Assembly: GCA_002493905.1 (NCBI GenBank)
Contig: DLAJ01000027.1
Coordinates: 82,883-146,882, forward strand
Source: Lachnospiraceae bacterium UBA7050
GTDB lineage: Bacteria > Bacillota > Clostridia > Lachnospirales > Lachnospiraceae
Length of the DNA stretch: 64,000 nt
Direction: 5' to 3'
The notes beneath the pieces are model-generated. The model saw only the letters and a list, made by a program, of their open reading frames with translations, searched no databases and was not told the DNA's origin. Below, piece by piece: positions 1-7,545 of this stretch (position 1 is the stretch's first letter; each line of letters opens with the position of its first letter). The translations under genes were made by a program, and so were the position numbers.

Positions 1-1126
1 TGACGGTCTGACTGCTCTTTGATTCGCCGCTGATCGAATATTTTTCACATTCGTTATCGGGCGCACCGAAATCATAATGCGCCGGATAACAGGCTCCCAT
101 TGCGAACCACTTTCCGCCGTTTGGACGTTCCGGATATTCCTCAAACGGCAGGGGACCGCCGCATGCTTCGTCCCGGACATTGTTTACCGCATTCTGCATG
201 GTCCTCACAGCGAAAAAGCTGTCCAGCTTCACCTGCTTAGAGGCACTCTGCCTTCCGTAACAGGTGCTGCCATGAAGCTCTTCAAACCCTTTCTCCATGA
301 CCGTCCATATCTCTTTATAAAGGCTTTCCGCAAGCTGCTTTTCCAAATCAAAGCTGCTCTTTCTGTCTAAGTCCGTATAGATGATAAAGTCGGTATACAC
401 TTTATCGCCCGTGCGCTTCAAAAGCCCGCCGTCTATCAGACGCGTAATGACGGGTTCCAAATAAGCCATAGGAATCCCGATCGCCTTTGCAAGCTCCGTA
501 ACGGAAATGGGTCTGTCATAAGCGAGAATCAGCAGGTTCATGGCAATCCTATCCTTTCCGACAAGGCTGAACGGCTCTCCGTCAAGACCATTTCTGCCAC
601 TCGAAGCTATGTGAAGAATATCGGGTTCATAACTCTGTTTTACATAATTTTCCATCATAAACTCCTCTCTGATACGCTTTCTCCCTGCATCAAGCCGGCT
701 TTTCACGGTATTTTCCGATATTCCCAGCGCGGCGGCGATCTCCTTCACCTTTTCGCCATGCATGTAATAACGCACCATGACCTCACGGTACAATTCTGTC
801 AGATAGGAAAGGCACCGCCTGACATGCTCATATTCTTCGGACTCTTCGATTCTGTCATATTCACCGCCGCTTGCGGGAACCTCCGCAAGCACGTCAAAGC
901 ACACCGTAGGCTTATGATATTTTCTGCGGAGCATATCATAGTATCTGCGGTTTAAGACTGTGATCAGCCACGCCTTAGGATTTTCAATCTCTGCTTTGCC
1001 TAAAGCGGCAAGCGCCGCTAAAACGGTATCCTGTACCAGATCCTGCGCGTCCACGATATTCCCGCATTTACTAAGCGCCGCCTTAAAAAGGATGTCCACG
1101 TATTCTACAATTTGATTTTTGCTCAT
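1..1126 (-). CDS. ECF-type RNA polymerase sigma factor with long C-terminal extension (3' end outside window)
   Basis: Reads in frame from an ATG at 1126 to the window edge (375 codons visible, no stop). Residues 1-70 look like sigma region 2, with the motif DAQDLVQDT followed by NPKAWLITVLNRRYYDMLRR. Residues 103-152 look like region 4, with the helix-turn-helix KEIAAALGISENTVKSRL. Unlike a plain ECF factor, it continues with a winged-helix-like stretch (about 195-240: ISVTELAKAIGIPMAYLEPV) and a further domain with a GPLPFEEYPE motif. It would direct RNA polymerase to a specific promoter set. No anti-sigma gene is visible. The start follows an AGAGGT Shine-Dalgarno-like site. Family assignment is firm; the role of the extension is unknown. 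Confidence 0.85.
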   Translation of the reverse strand, partial: MSKNQIVEYVDILFKAALSKCGNIVDAQDLVQDTVLAALAALGKAEIENPKAWLITVLNRRYYDMLRRKYHKPTVCFDVLAEVPASGGEYDRIEESEEYEHVRRCLSYLTELYREVMVRYYMHGEKVKEIAAALGISENTVKSRLDAGRKRIREEFMMENYVKQSYEPDILHIASSGRNGLDGEPFSLVGKDRIAMNLLILAYDRPISVTELAKAIGIPMAYLEPVITRLIDGGLLKRTGDKVYTDFIIYTDLDRKSSFDLEKQLAESLYKEIWTVMEKGFEELHGSTCYGRQSASKQVKLDSFFAVRTMQNAVNNVRDEACGGPLPFEEYPERPNGGKWFAMGACYPAHYDFGAPDNECEKYSISGESKSSQTV

Positions 1127-1266
1127 AAGAAGTACCTCTTACAAAATAGGAAAGCTTTCATACCTATAGTCGTCAAAAAAGCGTGATGGTTTGCAATATC
1201 AAATAATTTTTAGGAATTCAATTTTTTGAAAAAGCAAATAATCTTTTTATCGCGCTTCACAAAGAA

Positions 1267-1295
1267 AACCCCTGAAACAGTGGTTCTCAGGGGTT
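1267..1295 (-). terminator. rho-independent terminator after the zeta-like gene
   Basis: A perfect 9-bp stem (1267-1275 with 1287-1295, GGGG/CCCC core) is followed on the minus strand by TTTTCTTT. It sits just past the stop of the zeta-toxin-like gene. The rest of 1127-1349 holds only the AT-rich 5' region of the sigma factor. Confidence 0.75.
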
Positions 1296-1349
1296 CTACG
1301 CTTAACATATATTTCATATGGTCTCGCAATATATATCCAATATCTTATC

Positions 1350-1910
1350 CTAATCTTCTACAAATCTTTCAAACCAATTTGGTATATTATGAGATAATCT
1401 AACCGGCTTTCCATTTTTATAAATTGCAAATCTTCTAAATACGATCGTATTATCATAAAATGCCGTCAAATCACTCTTCGGCAAAATCAAATTAAGATTG
1501 TGAAAACTATCTATATATCTTCGTTCGATATCCTTCTCCGATATATCATGACCCCCTTTTTTCACACGCTCTGCAACTCTCTTCTTCGCAATATCAACAT
1601 GATCAACTCCAACATAATGCAATTCCACGAAATATCCTATTTCCCTAGCTTTTTCAATATTTCTTAGAATCACTCTCCCACATAATGTAGTTTCCTGATT
1701 GAATGTGACTCCCTCATCGAAATATTGCGTAATCCTTTCAACCGCTATCTTTCCTGCTGATAATATATTCGCAGGATTTCCTAATCTTCCTGATTCTCTT
1801 AATATCTCATCTGCATTTACTCTTTTCATCTTGTGCAGACTTGATACGGTCTGAAACAGAGTAGATTGCCCCGCCCCATTCACGCCCGCTATTAATATAT
1901 ATTTTTTCAC
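1350..1910 (-). CDS. zeta-toxin-like P-loop kinase with substituted Walker A lysine
   Basis: A 186-residue protein with the layout of clostridial zeta-toxin/UDP-N-acetylglucosamine kinase-like proteins: an N-terminal P-loop, then the NADEILRESGR region and a lid with basic residues (AKKRVAERVKKGGHD). Family members phosphorylate small substrates using a GxxGxGK(S/T) loop. Here the loop is GVNGAGQST, with Gln15 (codon CAA) in place of the essential lysine, one base from AAA. The protein may therefore be catalytically dead or altered. The start is GTG and overlaps the TAG stop of the upstream small gene by one base (TAGTG), so the two are translationally coupled. Whether it is a toxin is inference; a plain zeta-family kinase of unknown role is equally possible. 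Confidence 0.75.
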   Translation of the reverse strand: MKKYILIAGVNGAGQSTLFQTVSSLHKMKRVNADEILRESGRLGNPANILSAGKIAVERITQYFDEGVTFNQETTLCGRVILRNIEKAREIGYFVELHYVGVDHVDIAKKRVAERVKKGGHDISEKDIERRYIDSFHNLNLILPKSDLTAFYDNTIVFRRFAIYKNGKPVRLSHNIPNWFERFVED

Positions 1911-2089
1911 TAAAACAAATTCCTCGCTATCACCTGCCGCTGCTTGTTTTGCAACAGAAAATCTCCTATCATTTCATAAAAATTTTTTTGTTCCTCCGTT
2001 GCTGCTTCCAAAACAAGCTGCATCGTATCTTCCGGCTGTAGACGCATGATTTCTTCAAAAATAGCTTCATATTTTTTTACATCACACAT
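1910..2089 (-). CDS. small acidic protein coupled to the zeta-like kinase (possible antitoxin)
   Basis: A 59-residue protein starting MCDVKKYEAIFEEIM, with ATG at 2089 preceded by a GGGGTGATT Shine-Dalgarno region. Longer in-frame extension upstream runs into the rpsI terminator, so this start was preferred. It is helical and acidic with a basic tail. Its stop overlaps the GTG of the zeta-like gene by one base. Small partners are common upstream of this kinase family, where they act as antitoxins or chaperones. No family was recognised, so the antitoxin role is inferred from context only. Confidence 0.65.
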   Translation of the reverse strand: MCDVKKYEAIFEEIMRLQPEDTMQLVLEAATEEQKNFYEMIGDFLLQNKQRQVIARNLF

Positions 2090-2155
2090 ATAATCACCCC
2101 AATAAACAATCATTCTAACATCATTATATCCAAATCTAAAACAACAAGGCAAAAA

Positions 2156-2178
2156 CTCCGCAGGAAAAACCTGCGGAG
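2156..2178 (-). terminator. terminator of the rplM-rpsI transcript
   Basis: A perfect 9-bp GC-rich stem (CTCCGCAGG with CCTGCGGAG, loop of five A) is followed on the minus strand by TTTTTGCC. It lies just downstream of rpsI and separates the ribosomal genes from the zeta-like pair. Confidence 0.85.
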
Positions 2179-2210
2179 CCATATTTTTGTATTTGCAGCG
2201 CTACTTAAAA

Positions 2211-2609
2211 CTAACGCTTCGAGAACTGCGGCGCACGACGTGCTGCCTTGAGACCGTACTTCTTTCTCTCCTTCATACGAGGATCTCTCGTGAGGAAGCC
2301 TGCCTTCTTTAAGGTCGGTCTGAAATCCGCATCCACATGAAGCAGTGCTCTTGCAATACCGTGTCTGATCGCACCGGCCTGGCCTGTCGTACCGCCGCCG
2401 CGTACTGTGATGACCGCATCATATTTATCCACCGTATCAGTTGCCACAAGCGGCTGACGAACGATGACCTTCAAGGTATCCAGTCCAAAATAATTATCAA
2501 TATCTCTTTTATTAATCGTAATCTGACCCTTGCCCGGCATCAGATAGACTCTTGCAATGGATTTTTTTCTTCTACCGGTTCCGTAGTATTTTGCTGTTGC
2601 TTTCGCCAT
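2211..2609 (-). CDS. rpsI: 30S ribosomal protein S9
   Basis: A 132-residue S9/uS9 protein of the small subunit head. The conserved N-terminal stretch YYGTGRRKKSIARVYL, the central RGGGTTGQAGAIRHGIARAL and the basic tail ending QFSKR, which reaches the P-site tRNA, are all present. It lies 28 bp downstream of rplM as the usual rplM-rpsI pair and is preceded by an AGGAGG-type ribosome-binding site. The length is normal. Confidence 0.98.
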   Translation of the reverse strand: MAKATAKYYGTGRRKKSIARVYLMPGKGQITINKRDIDNYFGLDTLKVIVRQPLVATDTVDKYDAVITVRGGGTTGQAGAIRHGIARALLHVDADFRPTLKKAGFLTRDPRMKERKKYGLKAARRAPQFSKR

Positions 2610-2637
2610 TTCTATGTCCTCCTTCTAAGTTTCCTGA

Positions 2638-3066
2638 TTAAAAAGTTAACGTTTCGGGCTTCTGTGCAGCATGCTTGTGCTCCGGTCCTGCATACACATG
2701 GAGCTTCGTATACATCTCTCTGCCGAGGGGACCTTTCGGAAGCATTCCCTTCACCGCCATCTCGATAACTCTTTCAGGTTTCTTAGCCATCATTTCCCTG
2801 AGTGTGGTCTCTTTCATACCGCCCACATAATCGGAATGATGATAATAAATCTTCTGATCCAGCTTCTTACCGGTCACTTTTACTTTTTCCGCATTCACAA
2901 CGATTACATAATCGCCGGTATCCATATGCGGTGTGTAAGTCGGCTTATTCTTGCCGCGCAGTACGCTGGCAACCGCAGATGCCAGACGTCCTAATGTCAT
3001 GTCCGTCGCATCCACTACATACCATTTTCTATCAATTGTAGCCGGACTAGCCATAAATGTATTCAT
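2638..3066 (-). CDS. rplM: 50S ribosomal protein L13
   Basis: A 142-residue L13/uL13 protein: RKWYVVDATDMTLGRLAS near the N-terminus, then HMDTGDYVIVVNAEKV and a VKGMLPKGPLGR motif. The start chosen is ATG 3066, seven bases after a GGAGGG ribosome-binding site; the longer reading frame from 3090 would put this site inside the gene. It forms an operon with rpsI, and a structured leader precedes it. It is an early assembly protein of the large subunit. Confidence 0.98.
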   Translation of the reverse strand: MNTFMASPATIDRKWYVVDATDMTLGRLASAVASVLRGKNKPTYTPHMDTGDYVIVVNAEKVKVTGKKLDQKIYYHHSDYVGGMKETTLREMMAKKPERVIEMAVKGMLPKGPLGREMYTKLHVYAGPEHKHAAQKPETLTF

Positions 3067-3107
3067 TATTTTCCCTCCGTAAAAAATCATACTAACTGAA
3101 TCTATTC

Positions 3108-3143
3108 AAAACATCCGTTCCGGGGCTTTGGTCCGGATGTTTT
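3108..3143 (-). promoter_or_regulatory. 5' leader hairpin of rplM (probable L13 leader)
   Basis: In the 5' leader of rplM, a perfect 10-bp stem (3108-3117 with 3134-3143) encloses a GC-rich loop, about 40 bases upstream of the start. Firmicutes carry autoregulatory L13 leaders at this place. The structure is seen directly; its identity as the L13-binding leader is inferred from position. Confidence 0.55.
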
Positions 3144-3300
3144 CAAACATAACCACATTGAGATATTATATTATACGCTCCCGAGTGTGTCAAGCCGTTT
3201 TTTCATTCATTTTTCTTGATTTTATTGACAAAGATGCGAATCTTATCCCTGCAAAATCAATTGGTTCACTTTTTCGCTATTCTCAGATATCAAATTTCAT

Positions 3301-3789
3301 CTACCCCTTCCAGAATTCCAGTAATTTTTCATCAATAGCAGCTATTGGTTCTTTTCTCTGTATTTCACTATAGAACGCAAATTTTTCTACTTCTTCTTTA
3401 TCTGTTCTGTACGTTTCTATGTCATTCAACGCTTCTTCCGGCAGGGTTATCCCATAAAGTCCTCCATATTCATAATGCCACTCCGGATTAAAATAATCAG
3501 GTGCCATTTTATCGTACATTAATCCTAAATATCTAAACTCAACATTCTCTATGCCAAGTTCTTCTTTGCATTCACGAATGATGCACTGTCTCATATCCTC
3601 CCCATCTTCTTTACAACCGCCAAAAATCTCCCAATCCTTCCTCCAATGATTCCATCCCATAAGATATTCATTTCCGACTTTTACGACTGCCAGACAATAA
3701 TTTATCGGGTTATACATTTTTTCCGCCTGTTCCTCTGGAACATCAATAACCTCCAACAATTCACTTCCTTTTGCATCTTTCACAATCAT
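3301..3789 (-). CDS. Nudix hydrolase
   Basis: A 162-residue Nudix-fold pyrophosphohydrolase. The complete Nudix box (Gx5Ex7REUxEExGU) spans residues 58-80, reading GGCKEDGED followed by RECKEELGI, so the metal-binding glutamates are intact. The N-terminal half (NYCLAVVKVGNEYLMGWNHWRKDWEIFGG) forms the usual beta strands. Members cleave nucleoside diphosphates linked to another moiety; the substrate cannot be read from sequence. It is an accessory gene set between truA and rplM, where Firmicutes usually have nothing. The spacer to the rplM leader (3144-3300) is AT-rich with no recognisable gene. Confidence 0.9.
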   Translation of the reverse strand: MIVKDAKGSELLEVIDVPEEQAEKMYNPINYCLAVVKVGNEYLMGWNHWRKDWEIFGGCKEDGEDMRQCIIRECKEELGIENVEFRYLGLMYDKMAPDYFNPEWHYEYGGLYGITLPEEALNDIETYRTDKEEVEKFAFYSEIQRKEPIAAIDEKLLEFWKG

Positions 3790-3862
3790 GTTCCAATTCT
3801 CCTTTTCTGAAAGTCAAATACCCCGCCGCAGGCAGCCACCTGGCTCGTTGCCCGCGGGAATA

Positions 3863-3898
3863 AAAAACGCCTGTTAAGGAATTTTCCCTAACAAGCGT
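3863..3898 (-). terminator. terminator downstream of truA
   Basis: An imperfect stem (3867-3878 with 3887-3898, ACGCCTGTTA pairing with TAACAAGCGT) is followed on the minus strand by TTTTTTATT. It ends the ecf-truA transcript before the Nudix gene. Confidence 0.7.
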
Positions 3899-3978
3899 GG
3901 ATCAGACTTCTTGTCTAATATCAATTACAATATATCAGTACCCCAATAAACTGTCAATTCTTATTTTCCGTATCACTC

Positions 3979-4875
3979 TCATGAATTACTGCAAGGAAAA
4001 AACTCGTACTTTGTCAGCGTGAGCCCGCATGCCGGGGCTGTCGGTCCAGCCGCGCTGCGATCGCATGCCGAAAGAATTGCCGTCATATCTTCCGGCTTTC
4101 GTTTTCCCTGCCCGACCTCTAACAGCGTTCCCGCAATAATACGGACCATATTGTAAAGGAAGCCGTTTCCGGTTACGCGGATGATGATCTCGCTTTCCTC
4201 ACATACACTGACAGCCATACCGCCTTGACGATGCCCTGCGTTCATACTGGCATCCGTGTCCTCCTGGCATTCCTCCGCATTCAGGCAGGCACCCTCTGAT
4301 ACGCAGCGCTCCCGCCTGTTTTCCCGCCATACTTCCACACGGTAAATCGTGCGTACGGTCGTTTCCGCCTGCGTGTTCACGCTGCAAAAGCTCTTAAAAT
4401 CATGTTCTCCCTCCAGCAGCGCTCCCGCACGCGCCATCGCTTCCACATTCAGTTTTGCATAGGAAAAAAAAGAATACAGCCGTTTCGTCGGCATCGGCAT
4501 TCTCGCGTTATAAATGCGGTACTCATAGGTCTTGCGGCTATGCATGTGCCGCGGATGAAAATCAGGCGGCACCTCTTTAGATTCCCGGATTCGGATATCC
4601 TCCGGCAGCCTTTGATTTAAGGCATACGCAAATTTCTCTTCCGGAATTCGTGACGTCGTGTCAAAGACTGCCGCATTGCAGAGTGCATGCACCCCCGTAT
4701 CCGTACGGCTGGCGCCAATGACCCTGATCTCCTCTCCGAGAAGCTCTGTCAGCGCACGGTTTAACTCGCCCTCAATCGTGGCGGCACCGGGCTGTTCCTG
4801 CCAGCCATGATAAGCGGTTCCGTCATAGGCAGCCGTCAGAAAAATGCGCCTGCGGTCCGTACTCTCACGTTTCAT
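3979..4875 (-). CDS. truA: tRNA pseudouridine(38-40) synthase TruA
   Basis: TruA isomerises uridines 38-40 in the tRNA anticodon arm. The catalytic aspartate lies in GASRTDTGVHA (Asp59), and the C-terminal GNGFLYNMVRIIAGTL motif is intact. The start at 4875 (MKRESTDRRRIF) follows GGGGATTAGT; an in-frame ATG at 4887 would add four residues. The protein is about 298 residues, longer than the usual 245-260, because a polar, Cys/Glu-rich segment of about 40 residues (roughly 187-227) is inserted between VEVWREN and EIIIRVTG. It lies downstream of ecfT as in most Firmicutes, but a GNAT gene has been inserted between them. Confidence 0.95.
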   Translation of the reverse strand: MKRESTDRRRIFLTAAYDGTAYHGWQEQPGAATIEGELNRALTELLGEEIRVIGASRTDTGVHALCNAAVFDTTSRIPEEKFAYALNQRLPEDIRIRESKEVPPDFHPRHMHSRKTYEYRIYNARMPMPTKRLYSFFSYAKLNVEAMARAGALLEGEHDFKSFCSVNTQAETTVRTIYRVEVWRENRRERCVSEGACLNAEECQEDTDASMNAGHRQGGMAVSVCEESEIIIRVTGNGFLYNMVRIIAGTLLEVGQGKRKPEDMTAILSACDRSAAGPTAPACGLTLTKYEFFPCSNS

Positions 4876-4948
4876 ACTAATCCCCATTCCAGAGCGTTTA
4901 CGCGACGGGGCGGCGCGAATATCAGATTCGCGTCTGCCATCAAGGCTT

Positions 4949-5004
4949 ATTTGTGACGCTCCGGCACAAATAGCCGATTGAAAAATAAGCTATTCAGCTT
5001 ATTT
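4949..5004. repeat. two adjacent hairpins between the GNAT gene and truA
   Basis: ATTTGTG/CACAAAT (4949-4955 with 4965-4971) is followed by a perfect 9-bp stem AAATAAGCT/AGCTTATTT (4983-4991 with 4996-5004, 4-base loop). The elements share the word CTTATTTGT. No strong T tract follows on either strand, so these are RNA structures or small repeats rather than clear terminators. Confidence 0.5.
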
Positions 5005-5071
5005 GTAAATTACTTGTTTTCACCCGGAACCAAACGACCGGCTTTGATCTGACAATGCCGCCGGCCAGAAT

Positions 5072-5659
5072 TTATCTTCTTCGTTCTTCTCTGTGAAAGA
5101 AGTACCCCAGATTCATTCTTACCTCGCGCCTCTTTATGTCATTGTTTGTGTAACAACAGGTGTCAAAGCCAATCAGTTCAAAGCCTTCGTGAAGATAAAA
5201 GCCGATTGCGTTCGTATTACATGACTGCGTTTCCAAAATGACGGCACGCCTTTTCTGGTTCTGGGCAATCTCTTTTGCTTTGTCCATCAACCTTTTTCCG
5301 ATGCCTTTATTGCGGAGTTCATCCGATACCCAAAGTTCCGTTACGATCAGCCTGTTCGACCATTCCTCGGGGCATACCTCTATGCAGGCCAGCAAATCCC
5401 CGCTGTCACTGATTACGCCATAGGCTTCCGCGTTCTCCCAATGCTCCTGATAGAGAGAATCCGGAAAATCATATTCCTCCGGAGTATGCACGATTTCCTT
5501 TTCCGCCCTCTTTCTGACCAATGAAATCGTGCATCCGCTGCTATCGAGCGGATCAATGATGAAATCATAAAAACTATCACTTTTGGTTACCATCGGTATC
5601 ACTGCGCCCTTCCAGTTTTCCCTGGGTAATCCTACAATTTTGAAATTGCTGCCATCCAT
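5072..5659 (-). CDS. GNAT family N-acetyltransferase
   Basis: A 195-residue protein with a C-terminal GNAT fold. The acetyl-CoA pyrophosphate loop reads ELRNKGIGKRLMDKAKEIA, after the strand RLIVTELWVSD, and is followed by AVILETQSCNTNAIGFYLHEGFE, typical of motif B. The N-terminal 90 residues are a less conserved extension. The start at ATG 5659 follows a GGAGGAGG site, so an upstream in-frame TTG was rejected. Acetyl transfer to a small molecule or protein amine is expected; the substrate is unknown. It is an accessory insertion between ecfT and truA. Confidence 0.88.
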   Translation of the reverse strand: MDGSNFKIVGLPRENWKGAVIPMVTKSDSFYDFIIDPLDSSGCTISLVRKRAEKEIVHTPEEYDFPDSLYQEHWENAEAYGVISDSGDLLACIEVCPEEWSNRLIVTELWVSDELRNKGIGKRLMDKAKEIAQNQKRRAVILETQSCNTNAIGFYLHEGFELIGFDTCCYTNNDIKRREVRMNLGYFFHREERRR

Positions 5660-5706
5660 CAGTCGTTCCGCCTCCTCCAATTTCCGATATCTGCCAAAAG
5701 CACCGC

Positions 5707-6516
5707 CTAAAATGGCAGGATAATCCGCCTTGTCATGACGATGACGGCAACAAACGCGGCAAGTGTCAGATACGCCGTTAAATCCCTCCCGCGGTAACGC
5801 AGCGGTTTCATTTTTGTGCGGTGTTCCCCGCCGCGGTAGCAGCGCGCTTCCATCGCCATCGCTAAATCGTTGGCACGGCGGAATGCAGAGATAAACAGCG
5901 GCACGAGGATCGGCACCATGCTCTTTGCTTTTTTGATCAGATTCCCGCTCTCAAAATCCGCGCCGCGTGCAAGCTGCGCCTTCATGATTTTATCCGTTTC
6001 ATCCAGCAGGATCGGAATAAACCGAAGCGCAATCGACATGATCATCGCAATCTCATGAACCGGCACACGCAGTATTTTCAGCGGTTTCATGAGCTTCTCC
6101 AGCCCATCTGTCAAATTATTCGGCGTCGTTGTCAGCGTCATGAGTGAAGAACCAATGATCAGGAACGACAGTCTGAGCGCCATAAAAACCGCCTGCCGCA
6201 GACCTTCTTTCGTAATCCTGAATTTCCAAAAAGAGACCAGTACCTCGCCGGGCGTCAGAAACATATTGAAAACAACCGTGATAAGCAGCAAAAAAACAAC
6301 GGCTTTCATACCCTTGACCATATAACGGAACGGCACTTTGGAGATCAGAATAACCGCCGCCAGAAAGACTGCCGCTGCGGCATAGCCGATGATATTTTTT
6401 ATCAAAAATAACGAAACAATGAACGCAATCGTTCCCACAATCTTTGTACGCGGGTCCATGCGGTGTATGACCGAATCTGCCTGATAGTATTGCCCCAGTG
6501 TAATATCTCTTATCAT
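5707..6516 (-). CDS. ecfT: ECF transporter transmembrane protein EcfT
   Basis: A 269-residue EcfT, the shared membrane scaffold of group II energy-coupling-factor transporters for vitamins and metals. There are about five to six hydrophobic segments, and the two cytoplasmic coupling helices carry the hallmark motifs ARGAD and EARCYRGG, the latter having Cys instead of Gly in the second ARG motif. It follows ecfA2 and completes the EcfA1-EcfA2-EcfT module. Substrate-binding S components must be encoded elsewhere, as is normal for group II systems. Confidence 0.95.
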   Translation of the reverse strand: MIRDITLGQYYQADSVIHRMDPRTKIVGTIAFIVSLFLIKNIIGYAAAAVFLAAVILISKVPFRYMVKGMKAVVFLLLITVVFNMFLTPGEVLVSFWKFRITKEGLRQAVFMALRLSFLIIGSSLMTLTTTPNNLTDGLEKLMKPLKILRVPVHEIAMIMSIALRFIPILLDETDKIMKAQLARGADFESGNLIKKAKSMVPILVPLFISAFRRANDLAMAMEARCYRGGEHRTKMKPLRYRGRDLTAYLTLAAFVAVIVMTRRIILPF

Positions 6517-6599
6517 GTCTGATCATCCCTGTGTCATATAACATCATTCTAGGTCTTCTGCCGTCTTCGTTCCCGGTGCCGGTATCCGCTCGTCACAGC

Positions 6600-7460
6600 T
6601 CATTCAAAAGGAACAGAAGATACGACCCTAAGAATCTCATCACACGCCTCTTCAATCGTTGTCACATCCGTTCTGACTGCAAAACCAGCCTTCGCCAGTT
6701 CGTTCATCACGTAAGTAACCTGCGGCGCGGCAAGCCCGATTTTCTCCAGCTCCTCATAATGGGCGAATACTGCGGACGGCGTATCGTCATAAAGCACGCG
6801 GCCGCGGTTCATGACAATCAGCCGCTCCACATACTCCGCAACATCCTCCATGCTGTGCGAAACAAGAATCACGGTAATGCCTGTTTTCGCTTTCAGGGCA
6901 GCAATCTGTTTTAAGATTTCGTCCCGGCCCTTCGGGTCAAGCCCTGCCGTCGGCTCATCCAGAATCAGAACCTGCGGTTTCATCGCAAGCACGCCTGCAA
7001 TCGCGACACGACGCTTCTGCCCTCCCGAAAGATCAAACGGAGACTGATAGAAATACTCGTCTTCGATCCCGACGAGCTTCAACGCCTCATAAGCGCGCAG
7101 TTCAATCTCTTTTTGCGAAAGCCCTAAATTTTTCGGTCCGAAGCAGACGTCCTTAAAAACATCTACTTCAAAAAGCTGGTGCTCCGGATACTGAAAAACA
7201 AGCCCCACTTTACTGCGCAGTTCCTTTTTGGGATAATCCTCGTCATGGATATCCCTGCCGTCATAATAAATGTTGCCGGAAGTCGGCGCAAGCAGTCCGT
7301 TCAGATGCTGTACAAGCGTGGATTTCCCCGACCCTGTGTGTCCGATCAGACCAATAAACTGTCCGTCCGGTATGACAAGGCTGATATTATCAAGCGCCAT
7401 AACCTGCATCGCCGTTCCGCTTTCATATGCATGACTGACATGATCCAGTATCATTGTCAT
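6600..7460 (-). CDS. ecfA2: ECF transporter ATP-binding protein EcfA2
   Basis: A 286-residue ABC ATPase pairing with EcfA1. Visible are Walker A GHTGSGKST, the Q-loop VFQYPEHQLF, the signature LSGGQKRR, Walker B VLILDEPTAGLDP and the switch VSHSMED. The QYPE(H)QLFE Q-helix region is typical of EcfA proteins. The start at 7460 follows AGGAGA with seven-base spacing. It lies between ecfA1 and ecfT in the conserved order. Confidence 0.95.
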   Translation of the reverse strand: MTMILDHVSHAYESGTAMQVMALDNISLVIPDGQFIGLIGHTGSGKSTLVQHLNGLLAPTSGNIYYDGRDIHDEDYPKKELRSKVGLVFQYPEHQLFEVDVFKDVCFGPKNLGLSQKEIELRAYEALKLVGIEDEYFYQSPFDLSGGQKRRVAIAGVLAMKPQVLILDEPTAGLDPKGRDEILKQIAALKAKTGITVILVSHSMEDVAEYVERLIVMNRGRVLYDDTPSAVFAHYEELEKIGLAAPQVTYVMNELAKAGFAVRTDVTTIEEACDEILRVVSSVPFE

Positions 7461-7545
7461 GATTCTTTCTCCTGATGGTATGCGCTGCGCCGCTCTGTCA
7501 CCTCAGCGCATTGCAGCATGCCCTTATATCCGATTAACCTTTTCC

